From assembly GCF_004027225.2 (NCBI RefSeq), contig NC_046360.1, positions 1,290,001 through 1,354,000 of the forward strand: a stretch of 64,000 nt of DNA. The letters run 5' to 3'. Origin of the DNA: Strigops habroptila. Lineage: Eukaryota; Chordata; Aves; Psittaciformes; Psittacidae. This document shows, piece by piece, positions 42,901 to 56,060 of the stretch. The first letter of the stretch is position 1; each line of letters starts with the position of its first letter. The notes below the pieces were generated by a model that did not search any database, was not told the origin of the DNA, and was given only the letters and a program-made list of their open reading frames with translations. A program made the translations under genes and the position numbers.

Positions 42901-44141
42901 GGCTTTTACTTTGGGAAAAACACCATCCGGACACACGGCTTGTGGGTTTTGTGTTTCTTTCTTTTTTTTTTTTTTATCTTTTCTTCATTTGTTTTAAAAC
43001 AATATAGTGCAGCAGCACTTCTCACAGTAGAATATAATGGTCAATTTTAGTATAAAAGAAAAAACATTCTCAGAGATTTGTAAATGCACTTAGTGCTTGA
43101 ACAGGCCTTTCAGGGATACAGTACCTCTCTTCCGAGCACAATCACCTTGGGTTTCATCGGGGTATTTTTCGTTCTTTATCCATTAGACATCAAAACACTT
43201 TGTATTCTGTGGTGTGGAGCCGTTTTTAAATGAATAAATCTATTAAAGACGTAATTACACATAGTGAATAACGGACCCTAATGAGCATTTTGGAACTGAA
43301 AAGAGAAAAAGAGGAGGTATGTGAGTGCCCCAGTACCGCGGTCGCCTCTAACCCAGCACCAAGGTAGAACTGACAGTAAAGAGGGAAATAAAACAGCCTG
43401 GAAGTGTGAGACCTGGGGGTAGGAAAGGGGCTGGGGGGGTCCCTCTGGGCACTGAACCCCCTGGTTGAATGGGAATAAGAGCCAGTGGCCAACGTGGGGC
43501 TGGGCGAGGAGGAGGAGGATGAGGAGGAGGAAGAGGGGTGTGAGGAGACTCTGTAGCAGCCAACACGTAGATGTACAGCCTAGTCAACTAAAAAAAAAAT
43601 AACAAAACTTAGAAAACAAAATAATCTGTTCAAGTTTTCAAGTGTTTTTCTCTTAAATAGCCTCCAGACTGTCCCCAGTTATTAGCTTTAATCAAAGCAG
43701 TGCAAGTTACGGACTTCAGCTACAGGTCAGGCGCCAGCTCCCTGCGGGCGCCGGGCTGGGACCGGCTGCGGTGAGCCTGGCACAGGGCTCAGCCCCGCAC
43801 GGACCCGGCCGGGTGCCCGCAGGGTCGGAGCCTCCTCTCCCTGGATAGCAGCAACTCGTAGCGATTCCCTGTTCACATTCGTGGAGATAAAATGATTTCT
43901 GAGCTATAGAGATAGACAAGCGGTCCTTCGTCCTTCCAGCGGGATGCGGGTGTATCCAGTCTGGGGACCCCGGGGAAATGCCAGTGTCCCGGGAGCCCTT
44001 TCGGCAGCCGACCCCGTGTGTCCCCCTCCCCGTCCCCCTGCCACCGTCGCTGCCGCGGTCCGGGACCCGCGCGGTGCCGGAGGGGAGCGCGGCTCGCGCC
44101 GGAATCCTCGCCCTGGGTTTGGGAAAAGCAGCATCGGTTCC
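42901..44141 (-). other. FAM222A: probable FAM222A 3' UTR
   Basis: AT-rich sequence directly after the FAM222A stop contrasts with the GC-rich flank. It includes a long T run (42959-42976), a minus-strand AGTAAA at 42905-42910 and a minus-strand ATTAAA at 43687-43692, either of which could end the transcript. There is also a GAGGA-rich stretch at 43507-43535. The extent is an estimate. Confidence 0.5.
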
Positions 44142-45407
<1,266 letters not shown>

Positions 45408-45479
45408 TCAGCCACCACCCGCTGCCGGCAGAAACCAGGTCACGGCACCAACCTGCCCCCTCCCGCTGACGGAGTCACT

Positions 45480-45960
45480 TGTAAGTGGCCTAAAATAAAC
45501 TCGGTGTGGAGAATGGAAATGTCACTTTACCCAACAGGGGAATCTTTCTCCGAGATTGGATTTAAACTACATTATACAAGCAATTTCATGGGTGCTTTGC
45601 GCTGCTACGAGAACCTCACCAAAAATGGAAAAGCATTGCATTTACCAGCCATAAATCAGCAGTTCCTATAATGAGCACAAAAATGTCACTTTTATGCAAT
45701 TTTACAGATGAACAAAACTGGTGAAATTAACTGTGGTAACCTACTGGAGTCAGCAAAAGCCACTGCGGGAAAAAAATGTATATATGTATATAGTTTTGTT
45801 CCTTTCAAACTCCTTCCCGAGCAAGTTTCTGCCATTCTGGTGTGAAAACTCATTTGTCGTACCCATTATACTTTCATTTGGAGTTTATCTTGAGTATCCA
45901 ATGAGCCACCAACTGTGAAAATGATTAAATCTACAAAATCTATCTAGTAGATGGAATAAA
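45480..45960. promoter_or_regulatory. AT-rich island next to FAM222A coding exon, possible regulatory element
   Basis: About 480 bases of complex, non-repetitive AT-rich sequence (aatggaaatgtcactttacc, gcaatttcatgggtgctttg) inside a GC-rich intron. This is the look of conserved non-coding DNA, but conservation cannot be tested here. Confidence 0.3.
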
Positions 45961-45978
45961 TTAGGTGTTTAAAATCTC

Positions 45979-46020
45979 CACACACACACACACATACAGA
46001 GGCACATGCACACACATGCC
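45979..46020. repeat. (CA)n microsatellite
   Basis: A pure CA run at 45979-45994, followed by interrupted CA/CATG units to about 46018. Confidence 0.85.
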
Positions 46021-47494
46021 AGTACACAGGGGATGATGTCTGCTCCCTGGCCCTGCCAGGGGATGTCTGCAGCATCCTAGGAATGACAGATCCAGAGTGT
46101 GCCCCAGCGACAGGTTTTGCAAGGGAGACATGGTCAAGCTGGGGGGGATTAGGGCTGGGACCCCCCCTAATGAGGAGCCCTTCCCCTGCTTCAGGACAAT
46201 TTTGGATGCTCCCAAGCAGCACATCCCCAAGGTACCCAGGGAAAGGGACTGCAGGCACCCAGCGTCCCTGCAGGGATGCAGAGGAGCACTTAGCTCCGGA
46301 TGCCACCGGGACCAGGGATTCCTGAGGGATTCCATGGTCGCAAAGTCACCGTGGAAGAGCTGCGCCATCAGGTGCATCCAGCACACCTAACCAAGCCGTG
46401 ACAGTGGCCTGCCTCAATCCTGCTCCAAGTGATGCTGCCCGCACGTGTGGGAACAACCTTCAAACCAGGATTCAGGGGGACGTTCCATGTCAGCGTGCTG
46501 TTTGGGGACGCAGGAGCGAGGCCTCTCTCCATCCTCTCCACCCGAGTGGTGCAGCAGTAATTGCAGAGGCAGCACGGCGGAGCGTTCACCAGCCATTCCC
46601 CCCATTAAGCAAATGTTATGGGCTTTTTACAGGTGTCTTAAATAGACGTTGTTATTAACGAGTATATTAAGCCAATTAAAACCAGGGACTCTGAGCAGGA
46701 TTTAATGTAGCTGCTGGGAGACAGGAGGCACCGCAGCTCCCTATGGCATGACACGTGCAGGCACATGGCATCCCAAGCTGCGCCACAGGCACATCCCTGG
46801 CATGGACCATCCAACCTCCGTGAAGCTCCAGGGCCCGGGTGGTACCTGCAGAGCTGCACAGGGCACACAGGAGCGTGCAGCAGGGCACGGGCACGGCACA
46901 CGGAGTCACACACATCTGCATTCCCCTTCATGCCGGCACCGCTGTCCTTGGAGGTGGCAGCATCGTGAATACTCAATTAACATGACACTAATTAGCTGGT
47001 GACATTTGCAGAATCCCTAATGAGCCCATTCCATGGAAACGCTCCTTTCCTAGGGAAAATATTAAAAGAAAAGGGGACATTGATGGAGGGAGGAGGGAGG
47101 TGGCATCGCCCGTGGCCACTGCGGCCAAAACGCCGTCCCCAAGCACTGGGACTGCAGGGATGCTTTTGGGACAGCCCCATGCAGCCACCCCGGGTGCTGC
47201 CCGCTCCTGTGGCACAGGCAGAGCTGCTGCTGAGCCGAGCTTGGCCAAGGGTATCCCACTTGTGAGCCCCGGTGCCGGCGTGTGCCCACGGAATGCCGCA
47301 CCCAACGGCGAGCCAGCTGATGGGAGAGCCAGGAGCCGCCTTTGCCGCCTCTCTGTGCCAGCCGGGCTGGCTGTGACAAGCCACCAGCTCGGTGTGTTGT
47401 CACGTTTGAGGGTGACGCACCGAACCCCCGCCGGGAAGATGACAGAGCAAGCGGTGTGCCGGGGGCTCCAGCGGCTCCGGCAGCTCCGGTGCTC

Positions 47495-47550
47495 CCCCTC
47501 TCCGCAGTAATTACTGCTTTCCAATGGGCTGTAATTACTGCGAGAGGCAA
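47495..47550. promoter_or_regulatory. paired TAATTA palindrome block
   Basis: A perfect 14-bp palindrome GCAGTAATTACTGC lies at 47504-47517. A second TAATTA site at 47532-47537 is followed by CTGCGAGAGG, which is the reverse complement of the CCTCTCcGCAG before the first site. The result is a larger inverted repeat with one extra base. Such sites suit homeodomain dimers. Function is inferred. Confidence 0.35.
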
Positions 47551-47869
47551 ACTGTCCCCAACCAACCACCCACCCAACCAACCACCCAGCGCCAGCACCC
47601 GCCAGGCACAGGCAGCCTCACACCATCCGCTCGCTCCAGCATTGCCCCCTCCTCTTCCACTTGGACCATCGGAGCCATCACACCGGGATCTCACTCCTAA
47701 ATCCAGGCACTGGGCACAGGGACAGGCCCCCATCAACAGTGTTGTTTCTCTGGCTCCCTGCTCCCTCTCTCACCAGTGTTCCCACAGGATGCGGCCGGCA
47801 CACTCCCCGCTCCGAGCTTTCCCTCCCTCCCTGACCTGCTCTATTTTTCCAGCCTGCACTCAATAACAG

Positions 47870-48150
47870 CTAAATAATTGAATCTGCTCAGCAGCCAAAG
47901 ATTTGGTTTGAATTTTATTGGAATTTTAAATTGTTTTGTTTCTTCAGTATTTTATTACTGTAAATGGAAAATGCATTGCCCGCAGTAATAATCCGATGGC
48001 TTTTTATATTACTCCAAGCTCCTGCTCCCAGCATTATTGGAAAGCCAGGCAGAAACGAGAAGCCATTATAATGGCAGCACAGGCTTATAAGATTACGCCT
48101 CCAGCTAAACAACTTTTTACTTTAGCAAATTGGCCACCAAACCCGGTTCG
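47870..48150. promoter_or_regulatory. AT-rich island with a 14-bp TAAT palindrome, candidate enhancer
   Basis: Dense ATTA/TAAT motifs, octamer-like ATGCAT sites and a perfect palindrome GCCATTATAATGGC at 48062-48075. The sequence is complex, not a repeat, and has no open frame. Its edges to the GC-rich flanks are sharp. Candidate developmental enhancer. Confidence 0.4.
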
Positions 48151-48319
48151 AGACACAGATGTAAATCCCAGACCCCACCGGTGCCGCGAGCCGGAATAAA
48201 TCCCTGTTTATGGGTCAGGAAGTTCTGGCCCCGCCATGCCCCGAGCAGCCGGGTCTGAGCAAAATGTCCAACAGGGACGGGGGTGCCCTGAGAAACCCCC
48301 CAACAGCCTCCCCTGACAT

Positions 48320-48540
48320 ATGCATGTGTGCTATGTCCCTTCTATCCCCTGCATCCCCCACATCCCTGCATCCCCTACATCCCTGCATCCCGCATATCCC
48401 CTGAATCCCCAGCATCTCCTGCATCCCCCACATCCCTGCATCCTGCATATCCCCTGAATCCCCAGCATCTCCTGCATCCCTCACATCCCCAGGATCCCCC
48501 ATTCCCCAGCATCTCCCATATACTCCCCATGCCCTGCATC
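48320..48540. repeat. (GCATCCCC)n minisatellite with 52-bp higher-order repeat
   Basis: Short CATCCC-type units. The segment beginning gcatatcccctgaatcccca at 48392 recurs at 48444. Confidence 0.8.
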
Positions 48541-48789
48541 CCCAGACACTCCCGTGCCATGTCCATCTGCAGTCACAGCCCTCAAGCACTGGGAAAGGAG
48601 GAGAAAAGATGGGGAGAAAGGAGGTGAGGGAAGCAAACCAAAGCCATCCTTAGGGCAGAAGAGACCAAAGCCAACCAGAGACCAACCACATGGGGCTTGT
48701 GCTCGCAGGAGTCCACCAGCACAAACCCACAACAGTCCCCAATTACCCCAGCCTGGCTCCACTGGGACACAATGGGCGCCAGTTAAGCC

Positions 48790-48990
48790 CAGCTGCCGGG
48801 CCCCTAATTAACCCTGATTTTAACTGTACACTTTTAAAGGCACTAAAGCGGTTACAAAGTGGAGAACAAGGCAAGGTTAATAGCGCAGACCTAAATTGCA
48901 GGCCCGCGGGGCCCGGGCCCCATAGCAATAATAGACCTGTCTGTGCTGCTCAGCTGTCAGTCAGGCGAACAATTCGGCACCCGAGGAGCT
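48790..48990. promoter_or_regulatory. complex AT-rich island in FAM222A intron
   Basis: Unique sequence with ctaattaaccctgattttaa, cgcagacctaaattgcaggc and a GC palindrome gggcccgggccc near 48908-48919, then gctgtcagtcaggcg. It resembles vertebrate conserved non-coding elements. Inference only. Confidence 0.33.
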
Positions 48991-49086
48991 CACAGGAGCT
49001 GCATCGGGGCTCTGGGAATCAGTGTCTGCTCCGTGAAAGCAGTCTGGGATCAAAACGGTGCCAGGAAAGATGCTCAGCACCGGGAA

Positions 49087-49212
49087 GGATGCTTGGTACA
49101 AGGAAGGATGCTCAGGACCAGGAAGAACAGGAAGGATGCTTGGCATGAGGAAGCAGGGATGCTTGGTACCAGGAAGGATGCTCAGGACCAGGAAGAACAG
49201 GAAGGACGCTCC
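49087..49212. repeat. 70-bp tandem duplication of GGAAGGATGCT units
   Basis: The block starting ggatgcttggtacaaggaag at 49087 is repeated at 49157 with few changes. Each copy itself contains several GGAAGGATGCT units. Confidence 0.85.
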
Positions 49213-50366
49213 ATGTTGGCCTCACAGCCCCTGCCATACCTGGGCCTGGTGCCGGCAGCAGCATCCCTGGCTGAGCCCCCTTGTCCCTGAATGAGGGCGA
49301 ATGCCTGCACCAGCAATTTATGGCTTTAATTTTCAGGCCATGATGCTGCAGGAGACGCTGCGCTCCCCGGGGCGCTTGTCCCACTCTGGAAGGGGACAGT
49401 GAGCAGGATGTTGGGGTACATCCCGGGAATCAGCGCTGGCGCCAACACAGCCCTGAGCAAGGACTCAGCGGGGACAACCCGAGCAGCAGCACATGGCACT
49501 TAACCGGTTAACAGCCGCACGAAAGACACGCACTGCATCCCTGCCTCCATTCCCTCCCTCCTCTTCCAGATAAGATGGGACAAACCTTATTTTTACACAT
49601 CCAAAGCACTAAAATCTTTTGCAACAAATGAGAGAAGGAATCTGGGCAGTAAATCTTTACAAAGCTGCTGATTTTGAAGCCACAGATGGAAGCTACCTGG
49701 TGGTTTGCTTGAGCCCTACTTTCTATGGCTCCAAAGGAAAACACTTCTCATGCCTTTCTCTGGGCAGCCCTTCACGAGGAACAGCCAAGGGCTTGGCCAT
49801 GGTTTTCTGCTTCAAACCACAACGTGAAGCCCTGGTTGCTTTGCTATCATGTGGCCCCATTGCCACGTTCCCCCTCAGAAGGGGCATTTCCCGGGGGTCA
49901 CCCTGCCCTGCCCTGAGCATCCTCTCCCTCCCCATCCTCTACTTCCTTTCCCATCCTCACCCTCCCTCCCATCCTGCCATGGAAAGCAAGCGCTGGGTTC
50001 TGCTCCTGCTCTGCCTCCCCGAGCCAGAGGCGCAAAAGGGCAGCAATTAGGCAGGACGTGTCATTAGCAGAGGGGCAGGAGGCGGTGGGAAGGGGAGCGA
50101 TGCTCAGAGCAGGGGGTGGAGGCAGGAGGAGCCGCTGGGACCGGGGCGGCCGCTCAGTGATCACCGTGCCAATGGCTCCTATTAAAAAATAATAGTGCTG
50201 CAGCCTCCAAATGAATTAAACTCTGTGAGAGCCGAGTGCTCGTCCCCTGGCTCTGGGAGGACACAGGAAGGAGATCCCAATGTCTCCAAAGCTTTAAAAA
50301 GCATCAGAAATCCCATTTTTCTCTGCCTGCGACACTGGGAACAGATTTCGGAAGAGCAAAACCCTA

Positions 50367-50486
50367 AATATTTGCAAAACACTTGGAAGAAACTTCAATA
50401 TTTGCGAAACACTTGGAAGAAATATCAATATTTGGGAAACACTTGGAAGAAACGTCAATGTTTGGAAAATACTCGGGAAAAAAACA
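50367..50486. repeat. four 30-bp tandem repeats
   Basis: Units start at 50367, 50397, 50427 and 50457. The first three differ at a few positions only (aatatttgcgaaacacttgg then aagaaa); the fourth has diverged. One plus frame stays open and would give a ten-residue repeat (QYLRNTWKKY). Confidence 0.9.
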
Positions 50487-51529
50487 AACAAAACCTGGTA
50501 CATTTCACAAATCAATAAAGTCCTTGAAGTTTGTGGTCCGAGCCGCAGATGGCAAAGCTAGCACCGGCTGCCGGCGTGGCAGGGAGCAGGGTGCTGGCAC
50601 TGGGAGCACGGCAAATCACTGGGGGTGCCACTGGAGCTGGGGGGGTCACTGAGGGGATGCCCAGACCCAGGGTGACCCATGGGGGTGTGCGGCACCCAGC
50701 CCTGAGCTGGTTTTGGGGTGCAGAGGGGGCCGCTGGTGCTGCCACCCCCTGCACCACTCACCCTGCACCAGGCAGGTCGTGCTGCTGTCACACTGTGAAG
50801 AAGAGCAGTGGTTTCTATGGTGACGGTGTCCCCAGGATGGGTGGCACAGAGGCTGGATGCTGTTGGGGTCCCCAGACCCCCAGCAAGGACAGCAGCCACC
50901 CATAACCACCATCACCCTCAGCATCACCGCAGCTGCCCCCCCAAAATGCTTCATTCCTGATGCATACCCCCCCGCCCCCCACTCCCCAGCCTCTAAAAGC
51001 ATCCTCTGGCAGAGCATCCCCTGGTGCGAGGAGATGAGAGACAAACACGCCCCGGCTTCGGGGGCTTAAATGAAAACCAACTCCAGAAATAACAGTGGGA
51101 GAAATCCATCTGGATAACCGTAGGTGGCAAACCCCGCGCAGGAGCCGTAATCTGCAAAGACAACAGAATTCATGACAAAGCACAAAGGGAAGCGCCGGGC
51201 TCCGCCGTCCCCAGATATTCATCCGTTAACACGTTCTCTTTTTAGGCTGACATGTCATTTCAGACGGGCCTTTTCTTCCTCCCCTTTCTTCTCCCCCTTG
51301 CTCGGCGCGCGGCTCTGCCGAGGCGGCTGCTGAATTGGATCACCTCAGGGCGAGCACTTTATTATCTGCAGTCAAAGCGTCACCACAAATACCCGTCTAC
51401 ACACACACGTGTCACTTCCCATTTGTCTCCTCCACGAGGTATTAGCGCACCGTGGCACCGCGTCCACCGGCGCGGCGAAGCCGAACGGTGCCGGGCGGGA
51501 GGCGCATCGCGGCCATGAGGATGCTCCGG

Positions 51530-51720
51530 TGCCACCCCAATGCTGCCCTGACGCTACCCCAATGCCACCCCGATGCCACCCTTAAGACATCCAGATGTCA
51601 CCCTGCCACCACCATGATGCCACCCTAATACTGCCCTAAAGCCACCTACATGCCACCCAACACTGCCCCAGCACAGCCCTGATGCCACCCTGATGGCCCC
51701 TGATGCCATTCTACCACGAG
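51530..51720. repeat. degenerate (GATGCCACCCT)n repeat
   Basis: About fifteen imperfect copies of an 11-15 base unit, variants of ATGCCACCC and TGCCCTGA. Non-coding. Confidence 0.7.
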
Positions 51721-52189
51721 GACAGGAGGGACCCCATTGCAGCTCCTCCCAGCCTCTCCCCAGCCCTTCTGTTCGTTCATTGATGGTGAAACAGCATCTG
51801 AATCATTTTAAGCCATGGGCTTTGCATCCCAAATGTGGCTGCTGGTGCCCACAGCACCCCATCCCTGCTGACTGGAGCGGAATGGGCACCCCTGGGGCAG
51901 CAGATGCCCCATCCCTGGGTCTGCAGCCCCACACAGCCCCATTGGTACCCAGGAACCTGCTCCATGCCTGGTGGACTGCTGTGGCCCTGGAAAGTTTGGG
52001 CACAACCCAAAACCCCACCGTGTGCTGGGGCATTATGAGTGAATCCCACCCATAGACCAGGGCTCTGACCTGGTGGCCCCAGCACCGAGCGGCCCCCCCC
52101 CTCCCATCCATCCCCCCACGCACGTGACCCATTGAAAAGTGTTTTTGCAGCGTTTCCTGGCAGGGAAAGTGCAAGTCAACAGCACATTT

Positions 52190-52490
52190 TGGGCAGGGCA
52201 GTTAATTGAACTCCTTTTTATGGCACGTATATAAATACACAGACCCATCATTAACCGATCCCTTCCAGAAACTGAAAATGAAAGAATTAATCTTACTTCA
52301 CTCATGTGTAAGCCCTCATGAAATTAAAATGATATTTTATGGGTGTGTACAAAAGCAGAGCCTTGCTGCAGCTACTCTAATGAAAATGCCCTTGGAATCA
52401 CTAGAATTGGGGAATGAGAAGCCATTAAACGGGGCTTTATCCCATATGCAATTAAACAGTTTTATCACTGATGAGAGTCTCCCCCACGGG
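52190..52490. promoter_or_regulatory. AT-rich island, candidate regulatory element
   Basis: Three hundred bases of complex AT-rich sequence with many ATTAA, ATTAAC and AATTAA motifs (aaagaattaatcttacttca, catatgcaattaaacag), flanked by GC-rich DNA. It ends 165 bases before a CR1 insertion. No open frame with protein character. Confidence 0.35.
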
Positions 52491-52654
52491 TCAGTGTGAG
52501 AGGTGTGGGTGACCCTGGAGTTGGGTCCCCAGCATCACCTCTCATTAGTATTTTAATGACCCAGCCAGAGCCCTGGGAGGGCTTTTGGCTCAAGCCACCC
52601 CCGAAGAGCCATTTCTCACACTATTCTCACTGGGCTGAGGTCCCACGGGGCCGA

Positions 52655-52935
52655 CAAGGGCCAGGCCAAGGGGAATGGCTTTAACCTGCCAGAGGGGAGA
52701 CTGAGATGAGCTCTGAGGCAGAAGCTCTTCCCTGTGAGGGTGCTGAGGCGCTGGCACAGGGTGCCCAGAGAAGCTGTGGCTGCCCCATCCCTGGCAGTGT
52801 TCAAGGCCAGGCTGGACACAGGGGCTTGGAGCAACCTGCTCTAGTGGAAGGTGTCCCTGTCTGTGCAGGGGGTTGGAACTGGATGAGCTTTAAGGTCCCT
52901 TCAACACAAACCAGGCTGGGATTCCATGACCCCCA
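52655..52935 (+). mobile_element. CR1 LINE 3' end
   Basis: Starts ccaaggggaatggctttaac and ends accaggctgggattccatga. It is nearly identical to the last 260 bases of the copy at 40203, so the two belong to the same young subfamily. Plus orientation, inside the FAM222A intron on its antisense strand. Confidence 0.93.
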
Positions 52936-53639
52936 GCACAACACCAGCCCCAGCCCCACCAGTAGGATGCTCACAGTGAGCAGTGATGGTAGCACAGAGG
53001 GAGCACCCCATAACTCCCAGCTCCACGTGGCTCCCAGCCCTTTGGGGAGCACACACCCTGCACCCACACACCCAGCCCCGGTGCTGGCTGAAGGAGAGCA
53101 CACAGAAAGGAACATGTAACTAAATACAAGCCACCACGACATCACTGCAGAGAGCAAGAGCAGCAGAGTTTGGCCAAGCCGAGAGTGGTATTATTTGATT
53201 TATAATTTAAATAAAGCTCAGGATTCCTGTAATGTGCACAGAATAAAATCAAAAGAGACCAGGCTGCTGGAGTTAATTGGACGTGATATTTTCCTGAGGA
53301 TGCTGCTTCTCTGCAGGCTCCTGCTCCTCGGCTGGATGTGGGCAGATGCAGGCAGGGCTCCGGGCACCCTCCTGCTGCCTCCTGCATCCTTCTTGAGGAT
53401 GCATCACTGCCATGCTGGGATGTTGCCTGCGATGCAGCCTTGGCATTACCAGCATTGGAAACAGGCTGCTGCCATAAACTGGCACCGCAGCAAAGTCACC
53501 CATAGCATTTACCAGGATGGATTTCATGGGATGCACCGAGCCCACACCAGCACGTGGGGCACCGAGACGGAGGGGGGACAGCAATTAGAAGGAGAGCCAA
53601 GGGGCAGAGCCAGGGGGTGATGGCAGAGGGGCCGCCAGC

Positions 53640-54130
53640 TCCCAGCACAGGCAGCAGAATTACTCAGCTCACCTTTTACATGAAATTAATACAAAAATTA
53701 ATCAGCGGCGCGGGCAGGGTAATAGGATTTCACAGTGGTGCCGGGCCAGACGGCCAACGCGCCCAGAGCCAGACTCATTTAATATCGACAGAAACAATGC
53801 CAGAGGACAGAAATAAGACCCATAAAGATAATTACTGAGATACTCAGGAGCAAATTAAGTAATCAGAGGCACTTCTAAATTGTGCCTCGTTTGAAGAGGA
53901 CGCTCTGTGGCGATTACCCACGCCGGCGCGCAGGAGGCTCGGCCCCGGCTCCCGGCCCGTCTGCACCGCGCTTACCGCAGGTGCCATAAATAAAGGAGGG
54001 AAAATCGTCTTCCCAACCAGATGCGTGGCCCTGGATGTCACCTGCAATTTAATCTGCACAAGCGGGAGGCTGAGGGGAGCGAGACGTGCTGGGTCTGCCC
54101 ATAATGAGCGGAAGCATACGGGCAGCTAAA
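53640..54130. promoter_or_regulatory. long AT-rich island, candidate regulatory element
   Basis: Unique sequence with paired TTAAT sites (tgaaattaatacaaaaatta), aaagataattactgagatac and gcctcgtttgaagagg, and no repeat structure. It has the look of deeply conserved non-coding DNA. Confidence 0.35.
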
Positions 54131-55269
54131 CTTTGATTAAGGTGACCTGGCTGGCGGCAGCCGGTGGCGAGCACGGCGCAGGGGTCCAGCCAGGGATCTT
54201 GGCTGCCACCACACACCATCCACCCCAGGGGACAGATCCGGTGTGGGACAAGCCGCGGGGATCTCGGGTGAGCACGGTCCTGCCCCAAGGGATGAGGTGC
54301 AATCAGCCAAAAGCCTCAGTGCACCATCCAGCCTGGGGTCTGACTTCGAAACCCATTCTCCTCCCATCAGCATGGCTCAGAGACACCCTGTCACTCCGGT
54401 GCTGGGACCCTCCAAGAGCAGCTCTCCCCACCCATGGGTGCCTTGGTGATGCCCTATATGGGCTCCCACTCCCCAAACCTTTTCTTAGCATCGTCTATGG
54501 TGGGGTGGGAAATACTTGGGAGCACCCACCTCCCCAGCAGGAGCACGCTCGTAGGCTTCATCCCCATGAGCCGAGATGGTCCTGGGCTCAACCAGGGATG
54601 GGTGGATTTATCCTGACCTCAGCATCACACCAGGCTCGACGCAAAGGTTCCTGGTGCCAAACACCTCTGGAAAACCCTGCCAGGCTCAGCGTGCCCATGG
54701 GCCTCAGAGCGCATGGGCATGGCTGAGCTAACACCCCATGGCATCACAGTGCACTGGAGCCAGACCCTGGTGCCAGCCCTGAGCTGCTCAGGCATGATGG
54801 TTGAGGAATAATTTTCCAGGAGCAACATCCGTTTCCTTTCCAGACACTAACAAGGGGACAACCCGAGCAGCACCGTTAGCTCTGGGTCCACACAGGCACC
54901 TACCAGCTTTGCTGCCACACCAAGATCCCCCAGTTGCTGACATCCTGATGGGTGCTCGGGGGCAAACACCTTGGAGGCACCAATCCCACCTATCCCTGTG
55001 ATCACCAGTGCACACAGACGTCTTCCCTGCCTACAACACGAGGGTGCCCATCACCCTGCCTCTGGCTTAGCTGCCCTTTTCCCTGGCATGATGCTGTTCC
55101 AAAACTTGGGGAGCTTCACCCCAAAAACCAACCCTCCTTGCTGCCAGTGTGACCCAAGCACCATCAGAGCAATGCTGCGGTCCTCAGTATCCCCCAAACC
55201 CCATGCCCGGCTCACTCGAGGTGCCCAGGTAAAGGGGAAAAACACATCTCCATGAAAATAGAGATCATT

Positions 55270-55640
55270 AAACAAATGCCCAGGGGCTGTCACAGCCTAA
55301 CAAGCAGAGCTTTAGCAGCTGATTTGTCTTCAGCCAGCAATGTTTAAAAATCCAACTGAGACCAGCAGAAAAATATCCACTCCCCTCTTTAAAACACACA
55401 TTCATCACTTGAGAATCTTAATGCGCCTTTCCCAGCCGAGGAGGTCAAACACGCCTGCCTAAAGCAGGCTCATTAAATATACATTTAATCACGGTTTGGA
55501 TTGAGAGACAAAGGCTGGGAGAGACAGGTGCTTTGCTGGAGTGACCTTTTGGATCCCATTTTAATGTAACTAGTTTACAGCTTATCTGAAAGGCCAGCTC
55601 CTGGGGAAGGCAAGCCGCAGCCAAATGGGGAAGGTAATTA
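55270..55640. promoter_or_regulatory. AT-rich island upstream in the FAM222A intron
   Basis: Complex sequence with aatatacatttaatcacgg and ttttaatgtaactagtttac, about 300 bases from the first coding exon's donor. Regulatory role is inferred. Confidence 0.3.
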
Positions 55641-55898
55641 GGGGAGGAAGGGATGGGGAGGTTTGGGGGGCTGCAGAGCAGGCGACAGCAGCATCCTCTG
55701 CGCCGCTTCCAGGCAGCTCTGCAACATGTCCTGAAGTTCCACTTATCAACCAGAGCAACCCAATTTAATTTGCTTATCTCGTCTCCTTCCTCCCCCTCCC
55801 TCCCTCCCCGCTTCTGCTGCTCTGGTTAATTATCGGTTAAATAAATGTCTTTTTCAATAGGGGAAGCAGCATCAAAGCGGACACATCCCTGTGTCCGT

Positions 55899-55913
55899 CC
55901 CCCCCCCCCCCCC
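55899..55913. repeat. homopolymer C run beside a FAM222A splice donor
   Basis: Fifteen cytosines on the plus strand, so a G run 11 bases into the intron as transcribed. It may affect splicing or be prone to sequencing length error. Confidence 0.8.
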
Positions 55914-55929
55914 GACCCGGGGCACTTAC

Positions 55930-56060
55930 ACTTGCGCGGCTCCAGCGCCTTGTTGGGGCAGGCGAGGTGCTGGGCTGGGGGGTTCTGGGTCCTCTGCAGA
56001 CACGCCAGCATGGTCCTGGCCTCCGGGTGGGCAGCGCCGGCCCCGCCACCGGCCTGTGCC
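55930..56060 (-). CDS. FAM222A: FAM222A, first coding exon with part of the 5' UTR
   Basis: Translation starts at 56011 (minus): MLACLQRTQNPPAQHLACPN then KALEPRK, closely matching the human N-terminus. The donor is GTAAGT (plus coordinates 55924-55929) and splits a cysteine codon whose last two bases come from the exon at 45346. Upstream, an acceptor CTCTCTCCTGTTGGCAG sets the exon's 5' edge at 56060, so 49 bases are untranslated and another non-coding exon must lie further right. The intron to the next coding exon is 10.6 kb, far longer than any other intron here. Confidence 0.93.

Noticed and set aside
48320-49212. CRISPR-like direct repeats
   Set aside because: Repeats are contiguous and degenerate with no unique spacers, and the genome is eukaryotic; these are minisatellites.
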